A stretch of DNA of 64,000 bases from Crotalaria pallida. Its lineage: Eukaryota; Streptophyta; Magnoliopsida; Fabales; Fabaceae. The translations under genes were made by a program, and so were the position numbers. Under the pieces are notes generated by a model. It had not been told where the DNA came from. It saw nothing but the letters and a program-made list of their open reading frames with translations, and did no database searches. Location: NCBI GenBank assembly GCA_037953625.1, contig CM075651.1, positions 133,204,501 through 133,268,500 on the forward strand, written 5' to 3'. Of the stretch, positions 46,401 to 56,017 are shown one piece after another (position 1 is the first letter of the stretch; each line of letters starts with the position of its first letter).

Positions 46401-46908
46401 CATGCATAGAACTGTAGTTCTTAGAATTTATCATAACTACTTTCTTCAACATTTAACTATATTATATAAGTGGTAGCATTTTATCTGGACAGATTTCTCC
46501 TTTAATTTTTTGAATTTGTATAAATTTCTAATTATTTATGTTTGCTTCAATTTTTGTAGGACCTGTGAAATTTGTAATTCTGTTGCAGAAAATCTCCATT
46601 TATCGAATGAGGGATCACCAGAGCATTTGAGTGACAATGACGGTGCTACTGGAGCACGCACACTCTCAGAAACTGCTCTTCCTGCTGAACTTGCTCTTGT
46701 TGGTGAACTCGTTCTTGCTGCGGAACTTGCTGTTGCTGCTGAACCTGCTCTTGCCAGAGAACCTGCTCTTGCTGCAGAACTTGCTTATGCTGAAGAAGAA
46801 CCTCCAAGATTTCGACAGTGCCGTCGCTTACTGAATACTCTGTTTGCTTCGATTGCTCTTATACTTGTCGTATTTTGGCTTTCTCACATTAGAGTGGGAA
46901 GATCCTAA
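43486..46908 (+). CDS. RING-CH (RINGv) membrane protein, probable E3 ubiquitin ligase
   Basis: Two exons, 43486-44129 and 46560-46908 (junction AATAG|gtgagt...tttgtag|GACC), 993 bp, 330 aa. An acidic N-terminal region contains three tandem 31-residue repeats (residues 54-146). The RING-CH zinc domain follows with C169, C172, C191, C193, H201, C204, C217 and C220, i.e. C4HC3, including the typical CSCKGDLAAVHKDCAETWF core; the last Cys pair is on exon 2. After it come a Leu/Ala/Glu/Pro-rich stretch with near-hexapeptide periodicity (LAxELA type) and a C-terminal hydrophobic segment (about residues 305-325, LFASIALILVVFWLS), so the protein is probably tail-anchored. Family knowledge: such proteins ubiquitinate membrane or cytosolic partners. 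ATG 43486 is the first in frame; a second Met lies six codons later. The 2.4-kb intron holds a MULE MITE. Confidence 0.88.
43645..43923 (+). repeat. Three tandem 93-bp (31-codon) repeats inside the RING-CH gene
   Basis: Units DDYSVDCVSDIVTEDEIEGV..., DDCSIDCLSDIVVEIEIEGV... and HDYSVDCVSDIVFEVEIEGV..., each ending RASDCSV. They are in frame and very similar at DNA level, implying recent tandem expansion. Confidence 0.95.
44815..45180. mobile_element. MULE-type MITE (366 bp) in the RING-CH intron
   Basis: Ends GGCAAAACTACTAGATTTGT and, reverse-complemented, GGCAAAACCACTAGATTGGT, with an exact 9-bp target duplication AAAACATAA (44806-44814, 45181-45189). Arms carry CGTCCCTTAAC type motifs. Confidence 0.92.
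45449..45580 (+). repeat. About 30-bp direct repeat in RING-CH intron
   Basis: GAGCTCCTTCCAGTGCCAGG plus ATGCATTCATC occurs at about 45445-45475 and again at about 45560-45590. Confidence 0.75.
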
Positions 46909-47338
46909 TTTCCCGAGGCAGTTTCGTGCGTGATATGCAGTAAATTGTAAGCTGATTTGGGAGCAAACAGGAGAAGGATGAAAAGAAGAGGAGAAATGAA
47001 GAATGGAAGAAATGCTACTCTAGAATGCATGAAAGTAGTAGTTTCTTTCTTTGTGGCCTTGTTGGTTTGTGTATGTTAACATTATAACATCTTATCTTCC
47101 TTGCATATGGACAACTTGTCATTTTCTGCTGTGCATTTCACCGAAGTTATTGTGCCTTGCAAGGCTTTCTTATTCTGTCTATTAGAACCTATGTAATGTC
47201 TGGATCAGAGCTATGATTCTTGCTTAAATGTGTATTATGTATTGTGTGTATTGTTGCCCCTTGCTTTTTCTTACATGGTGATTTCTTCAAATAGTTCTCT
47301 GTTATTTTTTTTACCGGATATCAGTGAGGGTTGCTTTG

Positions 47339-47505
47339 AGGGTGAGCCTAGTTGTAACAATAAGGTTACTTGCCTTGTGACATGGATATCATGGGTTCAA
47401 ATCTCCAAAACAATCTCTCAGCTTGCAGGTTAAAGGTTGCATACATCTACTTTCCTTGGATCTCACTAATTAGGAGCTTTGTGCACTGAACTGACCTTTA
47501 TTAGT
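47339..47505 (+). mobile_element. Au-type SINE
   Basis: Begins AGGGTGAGCC, has a box B-like GGGTTCAAATC, then GGTTAAAGGTTGCATACATC and ends AGGAGCTTTGTGCACTGAAC, the order seen in plant Au SINEs. It is flanked by a 15-bp target duplication with one mismatch: GTGAGGGTTGCTTTG (47324-47338) and GTGAAGGTTGCTTTG (47506-47520). It lies 430 bp past the RING-CH stop. Confidence 0.85.
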
Positions 47506-47888
47506 GTGAAGGTTGCTTTGTAGTTGATTTCTTTGCATCATTGTTTGGATATATTACATCCGACATCTATGTTTCTAAGAGTAATTAGTCAATTTGATCT
47601 CTAAGAGTGTCACCATCGGTCATTTTAGGCCTCCAGAGATCATAAATACATGTTTAGTCTCTGAGAGTGTCTCACGTCCGTCATTTTAGTCCCTCCATCA
47701 ACTAGGGTTAAGTAACGAAGTTCATTTTTCCGTCATTTATTTTGGTCCTTGAAACATGCCAACATAATTCATTTTGGTACTTTTTAAATTTACAATTAAT
47801 TCAATTTAATCTCTTAAAAATTATAAATAATTCAATTTGATCCTTTTTAAATTGCCAATTAATTCAATTTAATCCCTCATTTTTTTAT

Positions 47889-48375
47889 TCCAACCGTTAC
47901 ATTTTGTTTTGCCTTTTAGGCTTTTTCTCTTATGTCATATTGTTTGGCCTTTTACAATTCCAATGCATAAACAATTTTTTCTTTCCAACCCTAACCCTTA
48001 TTTTCAAGAGTTTAATATGTGTGCACTGACAGTTACATCATCTACCGTTCATTTGCATTACTTTTATTTAGAAGTTAATAACCATAATCCCTTGGATGGT
48101 GGATGATGTGGTGAAGTCTAAAAAACCTTTACACTGTCACTGTATAAACTATTTTCTCTATTTTCAATCATTTCTCTTACTCATCATTAATTACACTTTT
48201 ATCATCTCTCATATCTAAACCATTATACATTAATTAAATTAAATACTACTACAATTTTCAATAAGGATTAAATAGGAGCATTTTAAACAAAATACACATA
48301 AAACTTACAATTATTAACACTTCCTTAATATATGTGCTCAGACTTAAAAGGCCAAACAAAATGAAACGGAGGGAG
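47889..48375. mobile_element. Decayed Stowaway MITE nested in MULE element
   Basis: The right end GGCCAAACAAAATGAAACGG then AGGGAG with TA is intact; the left end TATTCCAACCGTTACATTTTG is eroded but matches the inverted right end. A foldback MITE sits at 48004-48150. Confidence 0.65.
48004..48150. mobile_element. Small foldback MITE, copy 2
   Basis: Related to 13125-13270: GTGCACTGACAGTTACATCA and TTACACTGTCACTGTA ends with CATTCAT.../GGATGATG arms around GAAGTTAATAACCATAA. Confidence 0.6.
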
Positions 48376-48377
48376 TA

Positions 48378-48645
48378 GAAAATAAACAACTCAACATTAT
48401 GAGATTTAACATTAAAATCTGTATGTATATAATATTTGAGCCAACACATGTTCACAAAACTAATCTAAAAAATAACTATGTACAAAATATTTCTAAATTT
48501 AGTCTTCATTTATTCACTTTGATGCCTCAAATATCCCTTGCAAATTAGTAAAAAAATAGTTTTGTGAATAGGTGCTGCTCAAATATTATGTACATACAAG
48601 TTTTAATGTTATACCACATAACGTTGAGTTGTTTGTTTTCTAAAA
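48378..48645. mobile_element. Inverted-repeat MITE nested in MULE element (268 bp)
   Basis: Arms of about 85 bp start GAAAATAAACAACTCAAC and end GTTGAGTTGTTTGTTTTC, with matching inner blocks (TGTATGTATATAATATTTGA / TCAAATATTATGTACATACA). The family was not assigned. Confidence 0.75.
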
Positions 48646-49170
48646 AAATGAAGGATTAAATTGAATTAATTAACAATTTAGTAAGGACCAAATTGAATTA
48701 TATATGGATGTTTGAAGGATTAAATTGAATTAATTGGCAATTTAAAAAGGTCCAAATTAAATTATGTATGCATGTTTCAGGGACCAAAATAAATGACGGA
48801 AAAATTAACTCCGTTACTTAACTCCAGTTGACGGGGTTCCTAAAATGACTGACGTGAAACTTTCTCAGAGACTAAACATATATTTATGATATCTGAGGGA
48901 CTAAAATGACCGATGGTCACATCCTCATATACCAAAATGACTAATTACTCATATTTCTAAGTTATCTAGAGTGAAAAATAACCAAGGGTCTGGTTGGTTT
49001 GTAATGACACCAATTTGCGTATTGACCGATTCTTTCCCTTTCCCTTGTGGAAAGGTTACCCTGTGTTTTTTTTTGGTGTCTTCTCATCTGAAAGGTAAGA
49101 GATTAACCCCTTAAAGTATGGTTAGGTGCTTAAGCAGGTATTTTTCCCAATAACAATTTTTACATACACG

Positions 49171-51672
49171 TAGCATTGGTAATTAGGGCGGATGTCCATG
49201 GGGTCCGTCCGTCCTCCCGCAATTTTTTGCGGGCAGAGCATTGATTTTAAGCCCAGCAAAAAAAAATGCCCGCCCGCCCTACCCTTTTTTTAGTGGGCAT
49301 TCTCGGGCAGACGGCGGACCACCCATTAATTTAAAAAAAAAACATATGTCATATGTTTCCTAATTTCTAAGTACTGATTACTTTTAAAAAAAATTGATTG
49401 TCTACAAATTTTAATTGATTGCTCAATTTTTATTTAACTGCTTGACCGATTTTTTTGGTTTCAGCCTTTCGTTGATTGTTTTTATGTGTTTTTTTGAGTA
49501 ATTTACAGCCTTACGTTAGTTACGAACCGTTAGCATTTTTCAATTTCTGACCTCTTTATGATTTTTTTTTTCAATTTTTAAATTTTTTTTAATGAGTTAT
49601 TAGTCAGTTAGGTCTCTGAAAGATACCCATGGCATCAGATAGGTCCTCGAAAGATATGTGGTATCTCTTATACCCCTGAAAGATCACTTTGACGTCCCGT
49701 TAGTCCCGCCGTCTAACACCGTCAGTTTGTGTTTAACGGAAGCTGACGTGACATCAGATAGGTCCCTGAAAGATACCTGTGGCGTCAGATAGGTCCCTGA
49801 AATTTTATTTTTTAAAAGTGTCATAAATTTTATTTTTTTATCTTTACTCATATATAATAAATTTTTATTTACTTAAGTAGTTGGAAAAATTAATAATTAT
49901 AAAGGGTAAAAAATAATAATAAAAAAACATAATTAATATATTAAAAGTCTAAACAATAATTACAATTCTTAAAAAAAAATTATTTTATTTAAAATAGAAC
50001 ATATAAATAAAAGTGGATGAAGTAATAATAAAAAAAAACCTCAATAAAACAATACATATAAAACCTTTAGAATAAAGTCTTATATACAAGATCAAAAATA
50101 AATTCCGAATTAAAAATAAAGTCTTTACATGTAGAATCTTATATATAAGGCGATCATAGTGGAAGTATGTATTAAAAGTGTTTATAGAAAAAATATAACA
50201 TGGGAATCACTTTGACTTCAAAGATTATCTGCATCGTTGTACTGGTTTCTATGCTTCCAATTTATGAAAATTATCGTTGAAGATCTTTCTAATTAACTCG
50301 AGTGATTGAACCCACTGCAATGGTGGAGATAACTACTCAAGTTAAAATCTCGTGATATAAGTGCAACTTTCTCCTTAAAAATATATAAAGTCTTATATAT
50401 ATATATATATATATAATTAAAAATTAATTTCACACTTATGAAGAAAATTAGTTCATATTTAAGAAAAAAGGTATTTTAGGAAAATAATATTGAAAATGAA
50501 ACAAAAATTGAATAAAATACTCCCTTCTATTCGAATTATAACAAAAATTTTTTTAAGCTTATTAATGAGGTTAGTTAATTGTATTTGATTTTCTTAAATA
50601 TATAAAAAATAGAGCTATTTTAGGAGATTATATATATATATATATATATATTAATTCGTGTACTAGTTATATTTATATTTCAAACCACAATGAGTAAAAA
50701 TTTGCTAAACGTTACTCTAAGACATTGGAAAATAAAACAGAGAACCTTAAGAAGAAAGTTGCACTTATATCACGAGATTTTAACTTGAGTAGTTATCTGC
50801 ACCATTGCAGTGGGTTCAATCACTCGAGTTAATTAGAAAGATCTTCAACGATAATTTTCATAAATTGGAAGCATAGAAACTAATACAACGATGCATAAAA
50901 TCTTTGAAGTCAAAGTGATTCTCATGTTATATTTTTTCTATAAACACTTTTAAGACATACTCCCACTATGATCGTCTTATATATAAGATCCTACATGTAA
51001 AGACTTTATTTTTAATTCGGAATTTATTTTTGATCTTGTATATAAGACTTTATTCTAAAGGTTTTATATGTATTGTTTTATTGAGTTTTTTTTTTATTAT
51101 TACTTCATCCATTTTTATTTATATGTTCTATTTTAAATAAAATACAATTTTTTAAGAATTGTAATTATTGTTTAGACTTGATATTAATTATGTTTTTTTA
51201 TTATTATTTTTTACCCTCTATAATTATTAATTTTTCCAACTAGTTAAGTAAATAAAAATTTATTATATATGAGTAAAGATAAAAAATAAAATTTATGACA
51301 CTTTTAAAAAATAAAATTTCAGGGACCTATCTGACGTCACGGGTATCTTTCAGGGACATATCTGATGCCACGTCAGCTTCCGTTAAACACAAACTGACGG
51401 TGTTAGACGGCGGGACTAACGGGACACCAAAGTGATCTTTCAAGGGTATAAGAGATGCCACATATCTTTCGAGGACCTATCTGATGCCACGGGTATCTTT
51501 CAGGGACCTAACTGACTAATAACTCTTTTTTAATTAAAGCCGACCGTCCACAAGCTCGCCCGCCCTATGGGCGGGCATGACCTCAATTTTTTGCCCACGA
51601 ATGCCCGCCCACCAAAATCGCCGGCATTGACGGGCGCGCATGCCCGCCCGCCCGCCCAAATTGCCAATGCTA
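49171..51672. mobile_element. hAT-type element, TAGYATTGGCAA family copy 2, split by a MULE (2502 bp)
   Basis: Ends TAGCATTGGTAATTAGGGCG and, reverse-complemented, TAGCATTGGCAATTTGGGCG; exact 8-bp target duplication CATACACG (49163-49170, 51673-51680). GCGGGC-rich subterminal arms match the 362-bp element at 30086. Removing the nested MULE and one target copy leaves about 561 bp. No transposase is present. Confidence 0.93.
49594..51525. mobile_element. MULE-type element with 0.78-kb inverted arms (1932 bp)
   Basis: Inserted in the hAT element 49171-51672, with an exact 9-bp target duplication TTTTTTAAT (49585-49593, 51526-51534). The arms, 49594-50376 and about 50746-51525, are near-complete inverted copies beginning GAGTTATTAGTCAGTTAGGT. 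The 0.37-kb loop holds two TA tracts and a decayed fragment of the family-A Stowaway (about 50460-50630). No transposase frame was seen. A transcript would form a hairpin with a stem of almost 800 bp. Confidence 0.93.
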
Positions 51673-51864
51673 CATACACGTGGTTATATGGCTTGAACCC
51701 AAGACCTCATGTTTATGTGATTTAAGCCCCCTTCTACTTGGACCAATATACATTGGTAAAAGTTACCGTGTGTTTGGTTTAAAGATTAATTAAAACACTA
51801 GCTTTTTTTTTTTTTAATAGGCAAGCATATTTTTAGGAAAGATGAAGAAGGCACAATTTTGGAG

Positions 51865-52334
51865 GGCTTATTTATAGTTTTGGTTCCTAAAAGTTCAACG
51901 TGTTTTGGTTTTAATCCCTATAAGTTATTTTGATCAGGATTAGTCCTTAATTTTTCAAACATTTTGATTTTGGTCCCCTCCGTTACAAGAAATCAATTAT
52001 TTGATGACATGGTTAACAAAAATCCACACCAGATGCCACGGGGTGTGAGGTAGCACCAAAATTTTGCATATCAGACCATTTTGCGTATCGGACCATTTTG
52101 CGTCCGTGAATTTGTATCATCCACGTTATATCACCTATTTGGTTTCACTTCAGACCATATGAACTGCTGATGCGATATTCCGCTAGCTGCACAAACACAT
52201 AACAAATTTTTACAAGTGGTGGGGACCAAAACCAAAATGTTTGAAAATTTAAGGACTAGTTCCAACCAAAATAACTTTTAAGGACTAAAACCAAAACATG
52301 TTGAACTTTCAAAGACTAAAGACATTAATAAACC
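51865..52334. mobile_element. MULE-type MITE (470 bp), family D copy 2
   Basis: Ends GGCTTATTTATAGTTTTGGT and, reverse-complemented, GGTTTATTAATGTCTTTAGT; exact 9-bp target duplication ATTTTGGAG (51856-51864, 52335-52343). Same family and orientation as 14555-15067, with shared internal TTTTGCGTATCGGACCATTT repeats. Confidence 0.92.
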
Positions 52335-52479
52335 ATTTTGGAGGATTTAAACTCTGATTTGTTAACTTTTTTGTCTCATAATTCAATCATGGAACTAAAT
52401 TCATGTAGCTGAAATCATTGATATTGTGATAAATTATGCATATCTCACAACAAGGAAACTTAGATTTTTTTTAAAAGAG

Positions 52480-52827
52480 AAATTCTATTTACACCTACGT
52501 TTTGCTAACCACATTCGGATTTTTAAAAAATTGACCTTACACCCATATTTATTTTTGTACATTCGAAAAAGACATTCTGATCGGAAGGCCTTTCTAATTG
52601 GAAGGGGAAATCTTTCTGGTTGGAAATGCCTTCAAATCGGAAGATATTTTTCAATGTACAAAAAAGAGGTGTGAGGGTAATACGGTAATATGACTCGAAA
52701 TAAATCATACATTTAGAAAGATCGTCCAATTGGAAAGACCTTATGATTCAAAAGACCTTTTGAATATACAACAAGAAAAAAGACATTTTTAAAATTTCAC
52801 ATAAAAAACGAGTACAAATAGAATTTC
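52480..52827. mobile_element. Inverted-repeat MITE, unassigned family (about 348 bp)
   Basis: Ends GAAATTCTATTTACACCTAC and, reverse-complemented, GAAATTCTATTTGTACTCGT. Both flanks contain TTTTTTTTAA, a possible target duplication, but a few bases separate it from the ends. The interior repeats short TCGGAAG / TTGGAAAG motifs. Confidence 0.6.
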
Positions 52828-52834
52828 CTTTTTT

Positions 52835-53152
52835 TTAATAGGAGATATATATGTGGCAAAATTTGAATGTATATTTGTAAAATAAAATGATACTATTGAT
52901 TATAAATAAAAATAAAAAATTCTTAGTGTGAGGTGATATAAGTGTATGTATGATTATTAAACTCTTGAGTCAGCTCTTAAATTCTTAAGAATTTATGATT
53001 TTAGGTCATAAAAACGAGTTACCTCTCATATAAACTTTGTTTTTAGTAAACTAGTATGAGTTCATGTAAAGTCTAATAAAATTGATAAACTCTCGAGTCG
53101 GTTTTCGTGTTTACAAATTTACATTTACATATTGATTGAGATTCTAAAAGTA

Positions 53153-53191
<39 letters not shown>

Positions 53192-53590
53192 ATACTTAAG
53201 TTTAATTACATATATTTTGTAATATATTATAGATTTATAAAACTAATTTTATTTTTTAGTATTATTTTTTTATTATTGAATCGAACCAAAAAAAAAAACT
53301 AAACGACTAAATATCATAAAACAGTTGAGGGGAAATATTATAATTATACTTTATATTTTTATTTGCTTTATTATAATGTTAGAACATTTAAAAAATTTTA
53401 TGTGTAGATTATATTCAAGAAAAATTATATATTATTTTTATACTCAAATCATTTTATATTTTTCAAGAGATGTTTAATTTTTTTTAAACCATCTCTATTA
53501 AACGAGTGTCTTATTAACTACGAAACATTATTATCAATTAGTCGTAAAATGGATAATGTAAATAAAAAAGGTAAGAGTATAAAATTGATA
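52835..53590. other. AT-rich intergenic stretch with (TA)n
   Basis: No gene was seen. A (TA)n tract lies at about 53155-53189. Confidence 0.45.
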
Positions 53591-53862
53591 CTCTCTCCAT
53601 TCCAATTTAACTGTCACTTTATAAATTTTACACGGATTATGAAAGTCATTTAATGCTTAAATTTTTAAGAGAATTATTAGATAATTTTACTATAATATCC
53701 TCAAAGTACATTAATTATCACCCATTTCACATATTTTAACATATTAAATGCAAGGTTAAAGTTGGAAAAAATCAATTAATACACCATCGAATTACTAAAA
53801 TGACAAATAATTTGAAACAAGTTAAAAAGGCTAAAGTGACAGATAGAGTGGAACAGAGAGAG
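53591..53862. mobile_element. Stowaway-type MITE (272 bp), family C copy 2
   Basis: Ends CTCTCTCCATTCCAATTTAA and, reverse-complemented, CTCTCTCTGTTCCACTCTAT, flanked by TA (53589-53590, 53863-53864). It is a relative of 13357-13628, inverted and equal in length. Confidence 0.9.
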
Positions 53863-53871
53863 TATTTTTTT

Positions 53872-55243
53872 AGGCTTAAATATGAAAATAGTCCCTATAA
53901 ATATTGGGGTCTTTGAAATTAGTCCATGCATTTTTTTTTTGTTTTGGTCCCTACATTTTGAATTCGTTTTGATTTTAATCCTCGATGTTAACTCTAGATG
54001 AAAAATGCTGATGTGACCTAATGTCAGCACAATCTTCTCTCTCCTACGTGGATCACCTTTTTCTTCTTCATCTTCTTCCATGTCTTGATTGTTCCCTATT
54101 GCCTCATTGCTTATGTGGAACCCTTTGGTTCAGTATGACCTGCCCAAGGTCTTTCTCTAAGGATAATTTTGGTGTGATTTATCAAGACTCTTACTTTTTG
54201 AACCCCTTGATTACTCAATGGCCCCCGTTTGAATTTTTATGGACGAAGTTGTCCTTTATTTACCGCCTGAAACCAGGCGAAAATAACTTTCCGCTTTTTA
54301 AATGTCGGGAACAAATTTAATATTTCCGACTAGTTAGAGTCGGAAAAATTCCGACTACTTAAAGTTGGAAACATACCGACTGGTTAGAGTCGGAAAAAGG
54401 TATGTGTTCAAAAATTCAAGAGTAAGGTTAAAAAATAAAAAATCAGAGTGGAGCTTTGATAAATTGACACCTGACGTTTAAATTCACTATCCCTACTAAT
54501 ATAGACTCCACAATTCAAGCCTCAAATGTAAAATTCGTCTTTGAGATGCAGCTCACTTCGTTATAACTGCAAAAAGAATGAATGCAAAAAGCATAAGTTG
54601 GAGCTGCTCTCTGCGTTGGGTTGCTCTCTTAAGCAACTCTCTCAATTCCTCTCCAATAATAAGGTTGTCCTGATTCGCTTGAGTCACTCTTTATTCTAAG
54701 CAACGCATGATATAATAGCTCTAACAAGCACAAATCTAATTAAGCCTTTTCCGACTCTAATCAGTCGGTATGTTTCCGACTCTAAGCAGTCGGAACTTTT
54801 CCGACTCTAACTAGTCGGAAATATCAAATTTGTTCCCGATTTTCAAAAAGCGGAAAGTTATTTCCGCCTGGTTTCAGGCGGTAAATAAAGGACAACTTCG
54901 TCCATAAAAATTTCAAACGGGGGCCATTGAGTAATCAGGGGGTTCAAAAAGAAAGAGTCTTTATCTATCAAAAGCATTTTCAACATCTTTTGTCACAATG
55001 CGATAAGATGTTAAAGATGAATGTAATCCACGTAGGATAGATAAGTTAATGCTGTCTCTGTTAAGCCACGTCGGCATTTTTCATCCAAAGATAATATCGA
55101 GGACCAAAACCAAAACACATTAAAAATGAAGGACCAAAACCAAAACAAGTTTAAAATATAGGGACCAAAACAAAAAAAATAAAAAATGCAGGGACTAATT
55201 TCAAAAAACCCAATATTTATACAACTATTTTCATATTTAAGCT
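53872..55243. mobile_element. MULE-type inverted-repeat element, host of a nested element
   Basis: Arms of 150-180 bp begin AGGCTTAAATATGAAAATAG and end CTATTTTCATATTTAAGC, with repeated TTTTGGTCC motifs and GATGAAAAATGCTGA / GTCGGCATTTTTCATC at the inner edges. Flanks are poly(T), so the target duplication cannot be read. The element at 54186-54959 lies inside. Confidence 0.75.
54186..54959. mobile_element. Inverted-repeat element with TTCCGAC palindrome array (774 bp)
   Basis: Ends GACTCTTACTTTTTGAACCC and, reverse-complemented, GACTCTTTCTTTTTGAACCC. The arms contain CGCCTGAAACCAGGCG and a run of TTCCGACT...AGTCGGAA palindromes (54325-54400 and 54745-54815). The loop (about 54420-54740) is non-repetitive and could be captured host DNA. 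The target duplication was not resolved. The ends resemble those of the 297-bp element at 19751. Confidence 0.8.
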
Positions 55244-55930
55244 TTTTTTTTTAAAGAAAAATAAGGAGTAAATTAGTTGGGGTACTTTGGTTATTACTGA
55301 TTTACAAATAGTTATACGCCAACCAGAAGACTTTCGTTTTTTTTGGGACCACCATTGTAAGGAAGATAACTGAAAACTGTATTGTTAACTATGACATCAG
55401 ACTATCAGATAGTTAAGTTAGAGTTAGAGTGGTATCATTGTTGTCATAAAAAAAAAAAAGAGTGGTATCATTGTTTTTGTTCCTAAGATTCCTCTCTTAC
55501 AAACTAGTGTATATTGGCATATCCACTATCTCTCCCCACAAATTAAAACCCCTCTTAAGATTTCATCAAACAAATTTAGATTATTATCAGGTAACTCTTC
55601 AACACACCTTCTTGTTATGAACCACCAGTTGCTTTGTATATTATTATTTTTTTTTTTTTTTTTTGGTATTATGCATATTCTATAATTTAATTTGCCACTT
55701 TTTAATTCTTAATTTTTTTTTTGGGTATGTTTGGGGAAGGCTAAGTAGTAAGGCTAGTGGCATATACTAGATATTTGATGAAGTATAGGCAAATTGTATG
55801 GCTTCTGGAACAGGAGTCAAAACCATAGTTACAAGGTACCCAATTTGTAATTTTTAAGGTTATTTTTACAAAATCTTCTTTAAGGCGAACCTGATACGTG
55901 ATAAGCCGAATTCTGTATGCAATTCACGGG

Positions 55931-55934
<4 letters not shown>
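55244..55934. other. Upstream region of the PAP27-like gene
   Basis: Contains poly(T) tracts and a possible 5' UTR intron donor (ATTATCAG|GTAACTC at about 55591). No matching acceptor could be fixed, so no UTR exon is called. Confidence 0.35.

Positions 55935-55980
<46 letters not shown>
55935..55980. repeat. (TA)n microsatellite just upstream of PAP27-like start
   Basis: About 23 TA units ending 37 bp before the ATG at 56018. The tract may lie in the 5' leader or core promoter. Confidence 0.95.
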
Positions 55981-55983
<3 letters not shown>

Positions 55984-56017
55984 GGGTGTGGTGTGTTACT
56001 TTAATTGATAAGAAATA

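Larger units (their letters stand above)
47579..48950. mobile_element. MULE-type inverted-repeat element (1372 bp) with nested MITEs
   Basis: Arms of about 300 bp (47579-47880; 48650-48950), with GAGTAATTAGTC and GACTAATTACTC at the ends; flanks ATGTTTCTAA and ATATTTCTAA are a 9/10 target duplication. Arms repeat the motif TCATTTTAGTCC/GGACTAAAATGA. The loop consists almost wholly of other elements: a decayed Stowaway (47889-48375) with a foldback inside it (48004-48150), and a second inverted repeat (48378-48645). Confidence 0.82.

Noticed and set aside
47345..47440. tRNA-like promoter boxes
   Set aside because: They belong to an Au-type SINE with its own target duplication.
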